64,000 nt of DNA from Fimbriimonadaceae bacterium (GCA_019454145.1 CP075366.1:2025564-2089563); one strand, 5' to 3'. Positions 7,249-16,690 are shown, counted from the stretch's first letter. Made by a program: numbers and translations. The notes: a model not told the origin generated them from the sequence alone.

Positions 7249-7728
7249 ATGAAAGTTGAGTACATCACACCATTCGTTACCGGTTCGATCTTTGTGATTG
7301 AAGAAATCCTCGGCCTCACGCCTGAGCGTGGGCAACTTACAGCACGACCTGAATTGTTCACATCTCAGCAAATCAATATCTTGTGCGCCATTTCGGGTGA
7401 GATTGAAGGGCAGGTCATTTATGGGATGAATTCTGGAACAGCTCGCAAGCTCGCAGGAAAACTGAGAGGCAAGCAGTTCTCGGATATCACTGCCGAAGCC
7501 GATGTTGCGATCGCCGAAGTAGGCCAACGACTGAGTGATAGTTCTCTCAAACTCCTAGCCGCCGAAGGTTTTCCGACCGAAATGTCTTCTCAAACCATTA
7601 TCAAGGGTGCAAATATTCGGATGTCGAAAATTGAAACTCCAACGTTAGTGATCCCAATTCTCATTGATGGCATTGGCGAAATCGAAATCTACGTTAGCTT
7701 GCGGGTTGCAAAAGATTCGGCTGCTTGA
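7249..7728 (+). CDS. cheX: CheX/CheC-like protein (putative CheY-P phosphatase family)
   Basis: 159 residues with the CheX fold: the N-terminal INPF-like start (ITPFVTGSIFVIEEILG), LCAISGEIEGQVIYGM, and the helix holding the phosphatase motif. The canonical E-x2-N reads E90-V-G-Q93, so Asn is replaced by Gln; the second half ends with IPILIDGIGEIEIYVSL. It lies 24 bases after the HDOD gene and is the third gene of the cassette. Activity may be altered by the substitution. No CheA, CheY or receptor gene is nearby. Confidence 0.8.
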   Translation: MKVEYITPFVTGSIFVIEEILGLTPERGQLTARPELFTSQQINILCAISGEIEGQVIYGMNSGTARKLAGKLRGKQFSDITAEADVAIAEVGQRLSDSSLKLLAAEGFPTEMSSQTIIKGANIRMSKIETPTLVIPILIDGIGEIEIYVSLRVAKDSAA

Positions 7729-7735
7729 TGGAAAT

Positions 7736-8530
7736 TCAATCAGGAATGTTGATAGAGCCTTCCACCAAGAGGTTAGATTTCCCTCGAATTTGAACTCGAT
7801 CACCCGATAAAGTCGATTCAAAGGCTCCTTTTCTATTCGAGAGTTGGAGCGAAGAGAGTTGGTTCTTTCCAAGAACGTCCGCCCAATAAGGCACGAGGTA
7901 AGTTTGAGCCGAACCAGTTGCATGGTCTTCGTCTACGCCAGATTGAGGTGCGAAAAATCGGTAGCAAAAGTCGGTTTGCGAGCCCCGAGCCGTGATACTC
8001 AGCCCTCGTAATCCACAGGTCGCGATTTTGGCGAAATCTGGTTGAAAAGCAATGACCTCTGCCTCCGATTTCAATTCTACGAACCAATCATCGCCCTTGG
8101 CGTGGATCGCTGGAGCATCAGGAAATACCTCGCGCAAATAGCCAGGTGCAACCATATCTGGAATTTGCTCAGCCACAGGGAAATTCAATTCGCCGACCCG
8201 GTTTTCGATTCGGCAACTGAGCTTTCCTGACAAAGTGGAGAATTGAAAGTTATTCAAAGCTGGATTCAGCTTATTAAGGTAGGTCGCGGTTGCTAATGTT
8301 GCATGCCCGCACAAACGAACCTCGACTCCCGGCGTAAACCAGCGAAGATCATAACCATCTCTTTTTGCAACAACGTATGCGGTTTCGGCTTGGTTAATTG
8401 TGGATGCTAACCCTTGCAACACCTCGTCACTTGGCCATGAATCAAGAATGACCACTCCTGCCGGGTTGCCGGAATGAGGTTGATCGGTACAAAACGCTTC
8501 CACAAGCGCGAATGGTGCGAGTTTTGCCAT
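7736..8530 (-). CDS. PhzF-family isomerase
   Basis: 264 residues with the duplicated PhzF/diaminopimelate-epimerase-like fold. It shows FCTDQPHSGNPAGVV near the start, the NQAETA motif with catalytic Glu49, RLCGHATLA, and DEDHATGSA in the second half. PhzF relatives are isomerases of small metabolites, but the substrate here is unknown and phenazine genes are absent. It converges with the cheX-like gene 7 bases away. Confidence 0.9.
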   Translation of the reverse strand: MAKLAPFALVEAFCTDQPHSGNPAGVVILDSWPSDEVLQGLASTINQAETAYVVAKRDGYDLRWFTPGVEVRLCGHATLATATYLNKLNPALNNFQFSTLSGKLSCRIENRVGELNFPVAEQIPDMVAPGYLREVFPDAPAIHAKGDDWFVELKSEAEVIAFQPDFAKIATCGLRGLSITARGSQTDFCYRFFAPQSGVDEDHATGSAQTYLVPYWADVLGKNQLSSLQLSNRKGAFESTLSGDRVQIRGKSNLLVEGSINIPD

Positions 8531-8588
8531 AGTCAGATCCAGGGATAAAGCAACTCAATTGCCGAATCTCCGTAATGAAGATTAGCCC

Positions 8589-9458
8589 ATGGCACGCAAA
8601 CAAGCAACCACGACCCAGCGCAAGCAGTTTCCGGATATCTCAGTTGATGCATTTTTAGCGGATACCGACCGCAAAGCGTTGGAAGCTCTAAAGAAAGTGC
8701 CGCTTCTGCCAATGGTGATTCGCAAATTCCACGAATCTGGGTTGGATCGCTGGATTTACTGCTGGAACATGGCGATGAGCGTGCGATGCGGGCCTAAGCA
8801 GTACGGCTCGCTCCATAAAATTCTAAAAGAATGCTGCGCTATTCTGGATATGCCCGAACCAGAACTTTATCTTTCTAGCAACCCGTTTCCCAATGCCCAC
8901 GCAGGCGGGGTTGAACGACCTTACATCACACTCCGCAGTGCAATCGTGGAAACGTTGGACGACGAGCAGCTGTACCACCTCATCGGTCATGAACTCGGGC
9001 ACATTAAAGCTGGGCATATTCTTTACCAAGAAGTCGCGACTTTGCTCATGCCGCTCATGGAGATGCTCGCTCGCCGAACTCTTGGTTTGGGCGATGCGGC
9101 TCAACTCGCGCTCGTTGCGGCATTTTTTGAATGGTCACGACAAGCAGAAATCACCGCCGACCGAGCTGGACTGCTCTGTTCGCAGAATTTCCGTACTTCG
9201 GCGAGTGCTAATTTGATGCTAACCGGTGGCCCGAACCGCCTTTCTCATGAAGCGAGCACCGATGAGTTTCTGGATCAAGCGAGGACCTATCAGGATATGA
9301 ACTTCTTTGACAGCATCGGAAAAATGTTAATCTTCATGACTTACGGCATGGGTTCAACTCACCCGATGCCAGTTCACCGGGTTCAGCACCTGGAACATTG
9401 GTACGAAAGCGGCAACTACGGTCGGATTCTCAGTGGCAATTATCCAAAAGTAAAATAG
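8589..9458 (+). CDS. M48-family zinc metallopeptidase
   Basis: 289 residues. HELGH (His134, Glu135, His138) and the downstream Glu in EITADRAG (about 187) form an M48/HtpX-type zinc site. The segment 147-182 is hydrophobic and may be membrane-associated. The beginning is basic with no signal peptide. M48 peptidases of this compact type are often quality-control proteases; the substrate is unknown. The next gene follows after 6 bases. Confidence 0.88.
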   Translation: MARKQATTTQRKQFPDISVDAFLADTDRKALEALKKVPLLPMVIRKFHESGLDRWIYCWNMAMSVRCGPKQYGSLHKILKECCAILDMPEPELYLSSNPFPNAHAGGVERPYITLRSAIVETLDDEQLYHLIGHELGHIKAGHILYQEVATLLMPLMEMLARRTLGLGDAAQLALVAAFFEWSRQAEITADRAGLLCSQNFRTSASANLMLTGGPNRLSHEASTDEFLDQARTYQDMNFFDSIGKMLIFMTYGMGSTHPMPVHRVQHLEHWYESGNYGRILSGNYPKVK

Positions 9459-9464
9459 GCTTAG

Positions 9465-10376
9465 ATGCTGAAGATCGGGAATACACCGTTACTCAAACTA
9501 GAACGGCTTACCTCGCCTGGTTGTGCCGATATCTATGTTAAATACGAAGGCGCGAATCCGACTGGGAGCATGAAGGATCGCATGGCTCTGGCAATGATTG
9601 AAGGAGCCGAAGAACGTGGTGAGCTTCAGCCTGGCGGGGCGGTTGTGGATTACACTGGCGGCAGTACGGGTAGCTCACTTGCCATGGTTTGCGCAGTCAA
9701 AGGCTACAAAGCTAGATTTGCTTCATCAAACGCATTCAGCGAAGAAAAACTTCAAACTATGCGTGCATTTGGGGCCGAGCTTGATCTTATTAATACCGAA
9801 GATGGAAAGATCACCGCTCAACTGATTGCCGACCTCATCGAAAGAGTAAGAGAGGTCAGCACGCATCCAAACACTTTCTGGACCGACCAGTTCAATAACA
9901 TTGACAATCGCCGGGCTTATCACGCCATGGCGCACGAAATCATGGATGAACTGGGCTTTGAAATAGATGAATTCATCATGGGTGTTGGCACAGGCGGAAG
10001 TTTTTCAGGCAATGCTGAGGTTTTTAAGGAGCGAAACCCGCGCATCCGGTGCATTGCCATTGAGCCGGACGAAGTCCGTGCCTTGTCCGGTGGAAATATT
10101 AAAGGCAAACACAAGTTGGAAGGCATTGGGGCGGGATTTGTGCCCTCTATTTTCCGATCGGATTTAGTGGATGAGATTGTTGCCGTGGCCGATCAAAACG
10201 CCGCAGATGCCGCCCGAGAACTAGCGAGAGTTGAGGGGATTTTCAGCGGATATACGGCTGGCGCAAATATCTGGACTGCTATTGAAAGGTCAAAACAACT
10301 CGCGGCAGGCAAAAAAATTGTAACGATCATCCCCGACTCTGGTTTAAAGTATCTGAGCGGCGATTTGTATAAATAA
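9465..10376 (+). CDS. Cysteine synthase-family PLP enzyme
   Basis: 303 residues of fold-type II PLP enzyme. It shows the N-terminal IGNTPLL, the PLP lysine in NPTGSMKDRMA (Lys37), the asparagine-loop equivalent GGSTGSSLA, the phosphate-binding GTGGSFSG and the C-terminal PDSG. In CysK the substrate loop reads TSGNTG; here it is TGGSTG, so the exact substrate (O-acetylserine, O-phosphoserine or another) is open. It appears co-transcribed with the M48 peptidase and converges with the prenyl synthase. Confidence 0.9.
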   Translation: MLKIGNTPLLKLERLTSPGCADIYVKYEGANPTGSMKDRMALAMIEGAEERGELQPGGAVVDYTGGSTGSSLAMVCAVKGYKARFASSNAFSEEKLQTMRAFGAELDLINTEDGKITAQLIADLIERVREVSTHPNTFWTDQFNNIDNRRAYHAMAHEIMDELGFEIDEFIMGVGTGGSFSGNAEVFKERNPRIRCIAIEPDEVRALSGGNIKGKHKLEGIGAGFVPSIFRSDLVDEIVAVADQNAADAARELARVEGIFSGYTAGANIWTAIERSKQLAAGKKIVTIIPDSGLKYLSGDLYK

Positions 10377-10377
10377 T

Positions 10378-11298
10378 TTACCAATCACGAATGACCGCGT
10401 ATTCGGCAAGCCCCTTCAACTCGCTTGCATCTCCGGGTAATCCTTCGATCAACTTTAAGGCTTCCGTAACCAATTCAGAAGCAAGGTTCTTAGAGTTGTC
10501 CAATCCAATGAGGCTCGGGTAGGTGAGCTTCGCCATTGCGTAGTCACTGCCTACCGCCTTTCCAAGCTGTTCGGGCGTAGACGTTTCGTTCAGGACATCA
10601 TCAGCAACCTGGAAGGCCAAGCCGATTTGCTCGCCGAACTGTTTTAGGTTGGCTTGATGTTCAGCTGTAGCTCCCGCAATGATTGCACCGATTTCGCAGC
10701 AGGCTCCAAGCAGTGCCCCAGTTTTGCGAGCGTGAATGGTTTGCAGTAACGCCATATCGCCGGATTGACCTTCTGCCTGAATATCCAGCACTTCACCTCC
10801 TACCAGACCTTGTGAGCCGCTTGCCCGGGCGAGGCAGAGAAGAGATTTCTGTGCCTTTGCTGGATCGGCGATAGAGTGCGCTAGAATTTCAAAGGCGAGG
10901 GCAAATAGAGCGTCTCCTGCCAAGATCGCGATTGCTTCACCGTAAGCTTTGTGACAAGTCGGTTGTCCACGGCGGAGATCGTCGTTATCAATAGCGGGTA
11001 GATCGTCGTGAATCAGCGAAAAACAGTGAACCAACTCGGTGGCGCACCCCGCGTCAAGAGCGAGTAGCGGGTCAGCCCCACAGGCCTTAGCCGCCGCCAT
11101 CGTGATGGCAGGACGGAGTCGTTTTCCCGTTCCTAGCGCAGAGTAACGAATTGCTTGATGGAGTTCGGTCGGAAGAGTCTCCTCACTCGGTAATAAAGTA
11201 ACCAATCGAGCATCGACTTTTTCCCTATATTGGTCGATGATTGATTCGCTGGACACGAATTCGAGTCTACCAGTGGCAATAACGTCACCATAGTTCAC
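10378..11298 (-). CDS. ispA: Farnesyl/geranylgeranyl diphosphate synthase
   Basis: About 306 residues of trans-prenyltransferase. It shows GKRLRP for IPP binding, the first aspartate-rich motif HDDLPAIDNDD (98-104), GLVGGEVLDI, ARKTG, and the second motif FQVADDVLNE. The second motif reads DDVLN where most family members have DDxxD, a conservative change at the last metal-side residue. It makes C15-C20 isoprenoid diphosphates for quinones and undecaprenol. The GTG at 11256 is an alternative start closer to family length. Confidence 0.9.
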   Translation of the reverse strand: MNYGDVIATGRLEFVSSESIIDQYREKVDARLVTLLPSEETLPTELHQAIRYSALGTGKRLRPAITMAAAKACGADPLLALDAGCATELVHCFSLIHDDLPAIDNDDLRRGQPTCHKAYGEAIAILAGDALFALAFEILAHSIADPAKAQKSLLCLARASGSQGLVGGEVLDIQAEGQSGDMALLQTIHARKTGALLGACCEIGAIIAGATAEHQANLKQFGEQIGLAFQVADDVLNETSTPEQLGKAVGSDYAMAKLTYPSLIGLDNSKNLASELVTEALKLIEGLPGDASELKGLAEYAVIRDW

Positions 11299-11369
11299 GG
11301 CGAACGGCGGATTTGTGTAAGGTCCCGCCCATTGGTCAATAACTTTGGTGCGGTAACTTCGCTCGACTT

Positions 11370-12656
11370 ATGGCAACGATTCGACCCTTCCGAGGTCTGC
11401 GGTTCAACGTAGAACCAAGCCGCTTGGCAAACATCGTCGCACCTCCTTACGACGTGATTTCTCCAGCCGAACGAGAAGCTTTGGCGGCCCAGGATGCAAA
11501 CAACGTTGTTCGCTTGACCCTGCCCGAATCTGAACCCGACGATCGCAGTAAATACATTAAATATGCCCGCAGTGCCAGCCGCCTCGAAGAATGGCGACGC
11601 GATGGCCTGATCCAACTTGAAGATCGCCCTGCTTATTATCGTTATTCGCAAAAGTTTGCCGTGCCAGGCACAAATCAAATGTTCGAGCGCACCAAACTTG
11701 TGGCGACGATCAAGGTTGAACCGTATTCTAAGAAAATTGTTCTGCCCCACGAGCAGACCTTCCCTAAACACAAAGAAGATCGTTTGCGCGTGTTAGAAGC
11801 AACTCGAAGCCACCTGGAGTGCATTTTTGGACTTTATGAAGACCAAGGCTCGGCTTTGCACAATTTAGTCACCGGCAGTCCAGGAGAATTAATTGCCGAT
11901 ATTCAGACCAGTGATGACGGCATTGAGCACAAATTCGAGCGAATTGTAGACCCGTCCGCACTGGCTGAAATCAGCGCGGGCATGGATCCCAAAACTGTTT
12001 GGATCGCAGACGGTCATCACCGGTACGAAACCGCACTTGGATTTCGTGAAGCTCTTGGCGACAAGCAAGGCCTAATTGCCGAAGACTTTATGATGATGGC
12101 CCTTTGCAGCATCAGTGACCCTGGTCTTGTGCTGTTGCCTACCCACCGAATTCTCAAATCCATGCCAATTGATGCAGATAGGCTGAAAACCCTGCTCAGC
12201 GAACAATTTGATGTCCGTGGAGTTTCTAACAACCACATCATGGGAGAATTGCAGCGAATTGAATCTAACGGCGGACGCGCCCTTGGCGTAGCTTTGCCTG
12301 GCGGCGAAGGATTAGTCGCCGAGATTCGCAATATTGATGCGCTTGTGGCAGAAATCGCTGGCCCAGGCGGAGATGATCTCAAACGACTTGATGTAAGCAT
12401 TCTTCATAGCTATGTATTCGCCAAGCTGCTCGGTTTGACAGGTCACGACTTCTTTACATACACGCGGCTGGAACACGAAGCGTTAGATGCAGTTAATGAA
12501 GGCTCTCCTGCCGCATTCCTCATGAATCCACCAACCGTGGACGATATGCGCAACATCGCGCTAGGCGGCGATTTTATGCCGCAAAAAAGCACCTATTACT
12601 ATCCCAAGCTCCTGAGCGGGATGGTGATGTGGTCGCTCAAGGATTTTGAAGTATGA
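11370..12656 (+). CDS. DUF1015 family protein
   Basis: 428 residues matching the DUF1015 family. It has ATIRPFRGLRF at the start, IVAPPYDVIS, YYRYSQ, the HEQTFPKHKEDRL motif, WIADGHHRYETAL in the middle, and FLMNPPTVDDM near the end. Some relatives act as free-serine kinases (SerK/SbnI); the HHRYE motif is shared, but function here is not proven. The stop overlaps the next gene by 4 bases. Confidence 0.92.
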   Translation: MATIRPFRGLRFNVEPSRLANIVAPPYDVISPAEREALAAQDANNVVRLTLPESEPDDRSKYIKYARSASRLEEWRRDGLIQLEDRPAYYRYSQKFAVPGTNQMFERTKLVATIKVEPYSKKIVLPHEQTFPKHKEDRLRVLEATRSHLECIFGLYEDQGSALHNLVTGSPGELIADIQTSDDGIEHKFERIVDPSALAEISAGMDPKTVWIADGHHRYETALGFREALGDKQGLIAEDFMMMALCSISDPGLVLLPTHRILKSMPIDADRLKTLLSEQFDVRGVSNNHIMGELQRIESNGGRALGVALPGGEGLVAEIRNIDALVAEIAGPGGDDLKRLDVSILHSYVFAKLLGLTGHDFFTYTRLEHEALDAVNEGSPAAFLMNPPTVDDMRNIALGGDFMPQKSTYYYPKLLSGMVMWSLKDFEV

Positions 12657-13459
12657 AAATCCGCCTGATGGGCACGGGCGGCGCGGACGGCGTTCCCGCT
12701 TTTTACAGCGATAGCCGGGTGAGCGTTTATGCTCGAAAACACGGTGGTAAGGATATTCGTTCTCGCAGTGCGGCTCTGGTTGATGACTCGATCAAGATTG
12801 ACCTCGGCCCAGATTCGTGGATGCAAATTGTTCGGGATGGACTAGATGCACGGGATTGGACAGCGCTGATGTTCACGCACTCAGATGCCGATCACTTCGC
12901 GCCTGATGAGCTGATGTACGCGCTTTATCCATTCAACGACTGTGAGTTTGTGGGGTTTGTAATATACGCAAATATGGCGATCTGTCGCCGGATTTTAGAT
13001 AAGTTCCCGGATTGGCCGTTTGAAATGCATACAACCAAGAGTTTTGAGACTTTCAAACACGCTGGTTACGATATCCTGCCCGTTCGGGCTCACCACTTGG
13101 AGTCTGAAGATGCACACAACTACGTGATTTCCGATGGTGACCGCAAACTCCTGTACGGGACAGATACAGGTATTTGGGATCAGCCAACTTGGGAAGCATT
13201 ACAAGATCACAAACTAGACTGCTTGATTCTGGAATGCTCAGAAGGCTTTGCGAGCACGAACTACGATGGTCACTTGGATGCAAACGAGTTTATGTCCGTC
13301 ATCGAGCGCTTAAATAAGCAGGGATCAATCCACGCTGGGACGCAAATCTGGACTACTCACCACAGCCATCAAGGTGAAGCTACCCATGACGAACTACTGA
13401 AGTTCTTTACTCCCCACGGAATCAATGTCGGATACGACGGCGTTGTCATTGAATTCTAA
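12653..13459 (+). CDS. Metallo-beta-lactamase-fold hydrolase (PhnP-like)
   Basis: 268 residues. It has an N-terminal MGTGGADGVPAF strand and THSDADHFAPD, the HxHxDH-type metal site with Ser in place of the second histidine; later metal ligands fall in GTDTGIW and HHSHQG. This arrangement is typical of PhnP/ElaC-like phosphodiesterases. It is coupled to the DUF1015 gene by an ATGA overlap, which suggests a shared pathway. The substrate is unknown. Confidence 0.85.
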   Translation: MKIRLMGTGGADGVPAFYSDSRVSVYARKHGGKDIRSRSAALVDDSIKIDLGPDSWMQIVRDGLDARDWTALMFTHSDADHFAPDELMYALYPFNDCEFVGFVIYANMAICRRILDKFPDWPFEMHTTKSFETFKHAGYDILPVRAHHLESEDAHNYVISDGDRKLLYGTDTGIWDQPTWEALQDHKLDCLILECSEGFASTNYDGHLDANEFMSVIERLNKQGSIHAGTQIWTTHHSHQGEATHDELLKFFTPHGINVGYDGVVIEF

Positions 13460-14298
13460 GAAAACGGTGTAAACCTTTCTGGCTGGCCCGATGGATCGCG
13501 AAATATCCAGTAGAGCACTCCGCCAAGAATAAGCAATCCGACGAATATTCCCATAAACAATCCTGGCCCGCCTGCAATTGTGCCCCAAAACGCAGCAAGC
13601 GGGATAATTGCCGAAATAAGAGCCCAGCCGATCACAAGCTTTGTGAACGCTCTGCTTCGCGTTCCGATCTTGCGGCTGAGTAAAAGAAGGTATGGAATTC
13701 CGCATTTGACACAGTTAATCGTGCCTGGCTGATTCATAGCTCCGCATTTAGGACAAGCTACTGGCTTGTGCCGCTTCGGGTCACGGCTATCCACCCGCCA
13801 TTGTTTGATCATTCGCTCCTCACTCAAATACATATCACGCAAGGAAACATTCTTGAACGGATCGCGTTCAACAGGCAAACGGTTGATTGTTTGTTCGCCC
13901 AGTGCGATTGCGTGGCCATGATAGCCAGCCTGAAATAAGCTGTCGCACAGCTTAAACCAGGCGGGGAAGTTATCAGGATGGAGTGAGAGTTCCAAAAATG
14001 CGCGATCAATGTGTTCGGCGTTGATTTCCCTAAGATCGTGACGATCAAGATAATTACTCGCAAAAGGGAACATCACCATGAGGGAAAGGGTTGCAATTAT
14101 CGTCGCTCCTTGACCAACTGGATTCTTTGTTCCTGCGGCAAATGCAAACGCCACGATGATCATGATCATAGCGAGGATGCCGGGTGCGACGTCAATGTCT
14201 CCGGCGACTGTCCACCACAGCACACGAACTAAACACACCATAAAAATGGGGAACAGAAAGGCCAATGTAATGACCATTTCAAGGGTTTCACCGATCAT
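13456..14298 (-). CDS. Membrane protein with TPR-like region and zinc ribbon
   Basis: 280 residues. Two N-terminal hydrophobic helices (about 8-30 and 38-57), a third near 64-80, a helical repeat-like middle, then a zinc ribbon CPKCG-x(11)-CVKCG near 180-200, and two further membrane helices near the C-terminus. It is the last gene of the DedA-fabZ-lpxA cluster and overlaps the MBL gene end by 4 bases on the opposite strand. The family is not recognised. Confidence 0.75.
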   Translation of the reverse strand: MIGETLEMVITLAFLFPIFMVCLVRVLWWTVAGDIDVAPGILAMIMIIVAFAFAAGTKNPVGQGATIIATLSLMVMFPFASNYLDRHDLREINAEHIDRAFLELSLHPDNFPAWFKLCDSLFQAGYHGHAIALGEQTINRLPVERDPFKNVSLRDMYLSEERMIKQWRVDSRDPKRHKPVACPKCGAMNQPGTINCVKCGIPYLLLLSRKIGTRSRAFTKLVIGWALISAIIPLAAFWGTIAGGPGLFMGIFVGLLILGGVLYWIFRDPSGQPERFTPFS

Positions 14299-14335
14299 CT
14301 ATCGAAATTATACGATGCTGATTAGGGTTTCAAAA

Positions 14336-14668
14336 TCAGATTTTCTTGAGATCTTGTTCTCGCACCAAAAGTACATAGTGCGGCGTAAAGTTGAGTTCGT
14401 CTTTTTCGAGTAGTTTCTTCAACTCTTCACTGACATTTTCGTTAAATCGCTCGCGAACTCGTTCCGTGGCGATTTTATGAACATCTTTTGGGACATCGGT
14501 AAGGCAGTCAAGGTCAATATTAACCGCGACTTCATCTTTGTTATAGTAGTTGGAAACGATCCCAGTTAAGCCTTGCATGTGCTCGTAGAATTTGTGAACC
14601 GAGCGATCTTCTTCCGTAACAGTTCGAGTCACGATTTCAACTCGATCGCCTTCTGCGAGCTTTGCCAT
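14336..14668 (-). CDS. Conserved small protein with SH3/KOW-like start
   Basis: 110 residues. The N-terminal half (EGDRVEIVTR ... GLTGIVSNYY ... VAVNIDLD) resembles the KOW/SH3-like barrels of ribosome- or RNA-binding proteins. The C-terminal half is charged and helical. It follows lpxA by 9 bases and is probably co-transcribed with it. Function is unknown. Confidence 0.7.
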   Translation of the reverse strand: MAKLAEGDRVEIVTRTVTEEDRSVHKFYEHMQGLTGIVSNYYNKDEVAVNIDLDCLTDVPKDVHKIATERVRERFNENVSEELKKLLEKDELNFTPHYVLLVREQDLKKI

Positions 14669-14677
14669 TTGCCTATT

Positions 14678-15466
14678 TTACCTCTGGTCTCCACGACCGT
14701 TCTTACCCTTGTAGAGCCTTTCCATGAAGGCCAACAGGTACTCGACCTCTTCCGTCATTGTGACTTCGCGGCGAACCACTTCCATCGCATTAGAAAGCGA
14801 CAACTTAGATTTAAAAATGAGTTTTGTAGCTTTGTGCAGAGCCATGCGAGCTTCGGGCTTGATTCCAATTCTCCTGAGACCGACCGCATTGATATCGTAA
14901 ACCGTTTGATCACGTCCTTCAACGATCATAAATGGAGGAACATCGCGTACGATTCGAGACATTCCGCCAACCATCGCCATTTTCCCAACGCGAACGAACT
15001 GGTGGATTCCCACCATGCCGCCGATTACGGCCATTTCTTCAATCGTGGCATGTCCAGATATTCCAACGTTGTTGGTGATCGTGACATCGTTGGTGATGTG
15101 GCAGTTATGCCCGATATGCACAAATGCCATCAGATAGTTACGGTTGCCAACGATGGTTTTCAACCCTGCCCCTGTGGCGCGGTGTACGGTTACGTATTCG
15201 CCAAAAAAGTTATCGTCGCCAATTTCAAGAAAAGTTTCTTCGCCTTGGTATTTTTTGTCTTGCGGATTACCGCCGATAATCGCGCCCTGACAAACACGGT
15301 TGCGCTCACCCATCACTACGTTGCCGTGCACTGTGGCATGGCTTTCCAAAATGCACCCAGCACCGATCACCGCCTTAGCGTCGACAATAGAATACGGCCC
15401 AATCTCAACATTTTCAGCAATGTGAGATTGCGGGCTGACAAGTGCGGTCGGGTGGATATTCGCCAA
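14678..15466 (-). CDS. lpxA: UDP-N-acetylglucosamine O-acyltransferase LpxA
   Basis: 262 residues, the normal LpxA length. Left-handed beta-helix hexapeptide repeats run from IHPTALVSP to about residue 190, with the catalytic histidine in FVHIGHNCH (His120). The helical C-terminal domain includes NAVGLRRIG. It transfers a 3-hydroxyacyl chain from ACP to UDP-GlcNAc, the first lipid A step. It follows fabZ directly, the classic fabZ-lpxA order. Confidence 0.96.
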   Translation of the reverse strand: MANIHPTALVSPQSHIAENVEIGPYSIVDAKAVIGAGCILESHATVHGNVVMGERNRVCQGAIIGGNPQDKKYQGEETFLEIGDDNFFGEYVTVHRATGAGLKTIVGNRNYLMAFVHIGHNCHITNDVTITNNVGISGHATIEEMAVIGGMVGIHQFVRVGKMAMVGGMSRIVRDVPPFMIVEGRDQTVYDINAVGLRRIGIKPEARMALHKATKLIFKSKLSLSNAMEVVRREVTMTEEVEYLLAFMERLYKGKNGRGDQR

Positions 15467-15478
15467 TGATTTTCCTAA

Positions 15479-15916
15479 TTACCCTTTCGGGAGGAGTTTG
15501 AACATCATGTCCATCTCCGCGGCTACATCTCCATCAACTGATGCAGTTCCGTGTATTTTTCCGACGGTTCCTTTCAGCTTCAAAAGTTCAACCTCAAGCT
15601 TGAGAACGTCGCCAGGAATCACCTGGCGGCGAAACTTCACAGCATCAATAGAACCAATAACTGGAACTAAGCCTTCAAATTGCGGATCGCTGAGCAGAAT
15701 CACGGCTCCAGCTTGCGCCATAGATTCGACGATTAAAACGCCGGGCATGATCGGCATACCGGGATAATGGCCCTGGAAATGCGGTTCGTTGACGGTGACG
15801 TTTTTTATGCCAACGCAACTTTTGCCTGGAACCACCTCAATAATTCGGTCAACCATTAATATGGGATACCGATGAGGCAGATACTTCAGGATGTCGTGAA
15901 TCTGCATTTGTGTCAA
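15479..15916 (-). CDS. fabZ: 3-hydroxyacyl-ACP dehydratase FabZ
   Basis: 145 residues with the hot-dog fold: ILKYLPHRYPILMVDRI, the catalytic HFQGHYPGMPIMPGV (His50) and ESMAQAG (Glu64). It dehydrates 3-hydroxyacyl-ACP in fatty acid elongation and competes with LpxA for the same acyl-ACPs. Twelve bases separate it from lpxA. No LpxC domain is fused to it, unlike in some Bacteroidetes and Fimbriimonas relatives of the region. Confidence 0.96.
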   Translation of the reverse strand: MTQMQIHDILKYLPHRYPILMVDRIIEVVPGKSCVGIKNVTVNEPHFQGHYPGMPIMPGVLIVESMAQAGAVILLSDPQFEGLVPVIGSIDAVKFRRQVIPGDVLKLEVELLKLKGTVGKIHGTASVDGDVAAEMDMMFKLLPKG

Positions 15917-15936
15917 AACTGTTTGATTATGTCAGC

Positions 15937-16623
15937 TTATTCACCGGATACGGGGTCCGCAACAACATCTTCTGTTTTTGCAGGTTTGGGGTTGCGCTTG
16001 TGAGAGGTTTTCTCTCGATACAGTTCCAGAGCAATTCCGATCACGCTGAGTATTACAACGCCGAGAATGACCAGCTCGAAATTCTCTCTTACCCAGGGGA
16101 TTTCACCTAGCAAATATCCCGCTCCAACGCAAACCCACACCCAGATAAAGCTTCCTAAGATACAGCGGGGGAGATATTTTGAGAACGGCATGGCATCCAT
16201 TCCCGCTACGAATGGAGCAACCGTTCGTACGATGGGTACAAATCGACCCAAGATAATAGTTTTTGTCCCATGCTTTTCGTAAAAGTGCCGAGTTTTATCT
16301 AGCCACTGCGGCTTAAAAAACTTTGCCTTGAATAAAAATCGCGTCCCTAACCATTTCCCAATATGGAAATTAACCGTATCGCCGAGTACAGAGGCAAAAG
16401 GAAGCCCGAACAACAGGAGAGGGAGGCTCAAGCCCTTTCCTGGGTGGGCAAATAATCCCGCCGCAAATAAGAGTGAATCACCGGGCAGAAAAGGCATGAT
16501 CACTAAACCCGTTTCCAAAAACAGGACGAGGAATAAAAATCCATGGACAACCGTGCCGTACTGATTAATCAGATCTTGAAGGTATTTATCCAGGTGGAGA
16601 ATGATGTCGAGAAAGCCGCCCAT
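15937..16623 (-). CDS. DedA-family inner membrane protein
   Basis: 228 residues, about five membrane helices. It has the DedA hallmarks: FLETGLVIMPFLPGDSLL, a VLGDTVNFHIGKWLG segment, and GRFVPIVRTVAPFVAGM. Family members are lipid scramblase or transport proteins, including polyprenyl-phosphate recyclers. The C-terminus is basic and cytoplasmic. It lies upstream of fabZ-lpxA, consistent with an envelope cluster. Confidence 0.92.
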   Translation of the reverse strand: MGGFLDIILHLDKYLQDLINQYGTVVHGFLFLVLFLETGLVIMPFLPGDSLLFAAGLFAHPGKGLSLPLLLFGLPFASVLGDTVNFHIGKWLGTRFLFKAKFFKPQWLDKTRHFYEKHGTKTIILGRFVPIVRTVAPFVAGMDAMPFSKYLPRCILGSFIWVWVCVGAGYLLGEIPWVRENFELVILGVVILSVIGIALELYREKTSHKRNPKPAKTEDVVADPVSGE

Positions 16624-16690
16624 GGGGTGTGTTCAATCCGCTTTTGATATTGAACGTTATGCTGTTGTTGATCGTTGCAAAGGACCTGAA

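Noticed and set aside
14573-15469. 298-residue plus-strand frame
   Set aside because: Exactly opposite lpxA, which is clearly real; mirror of its codon pattern.
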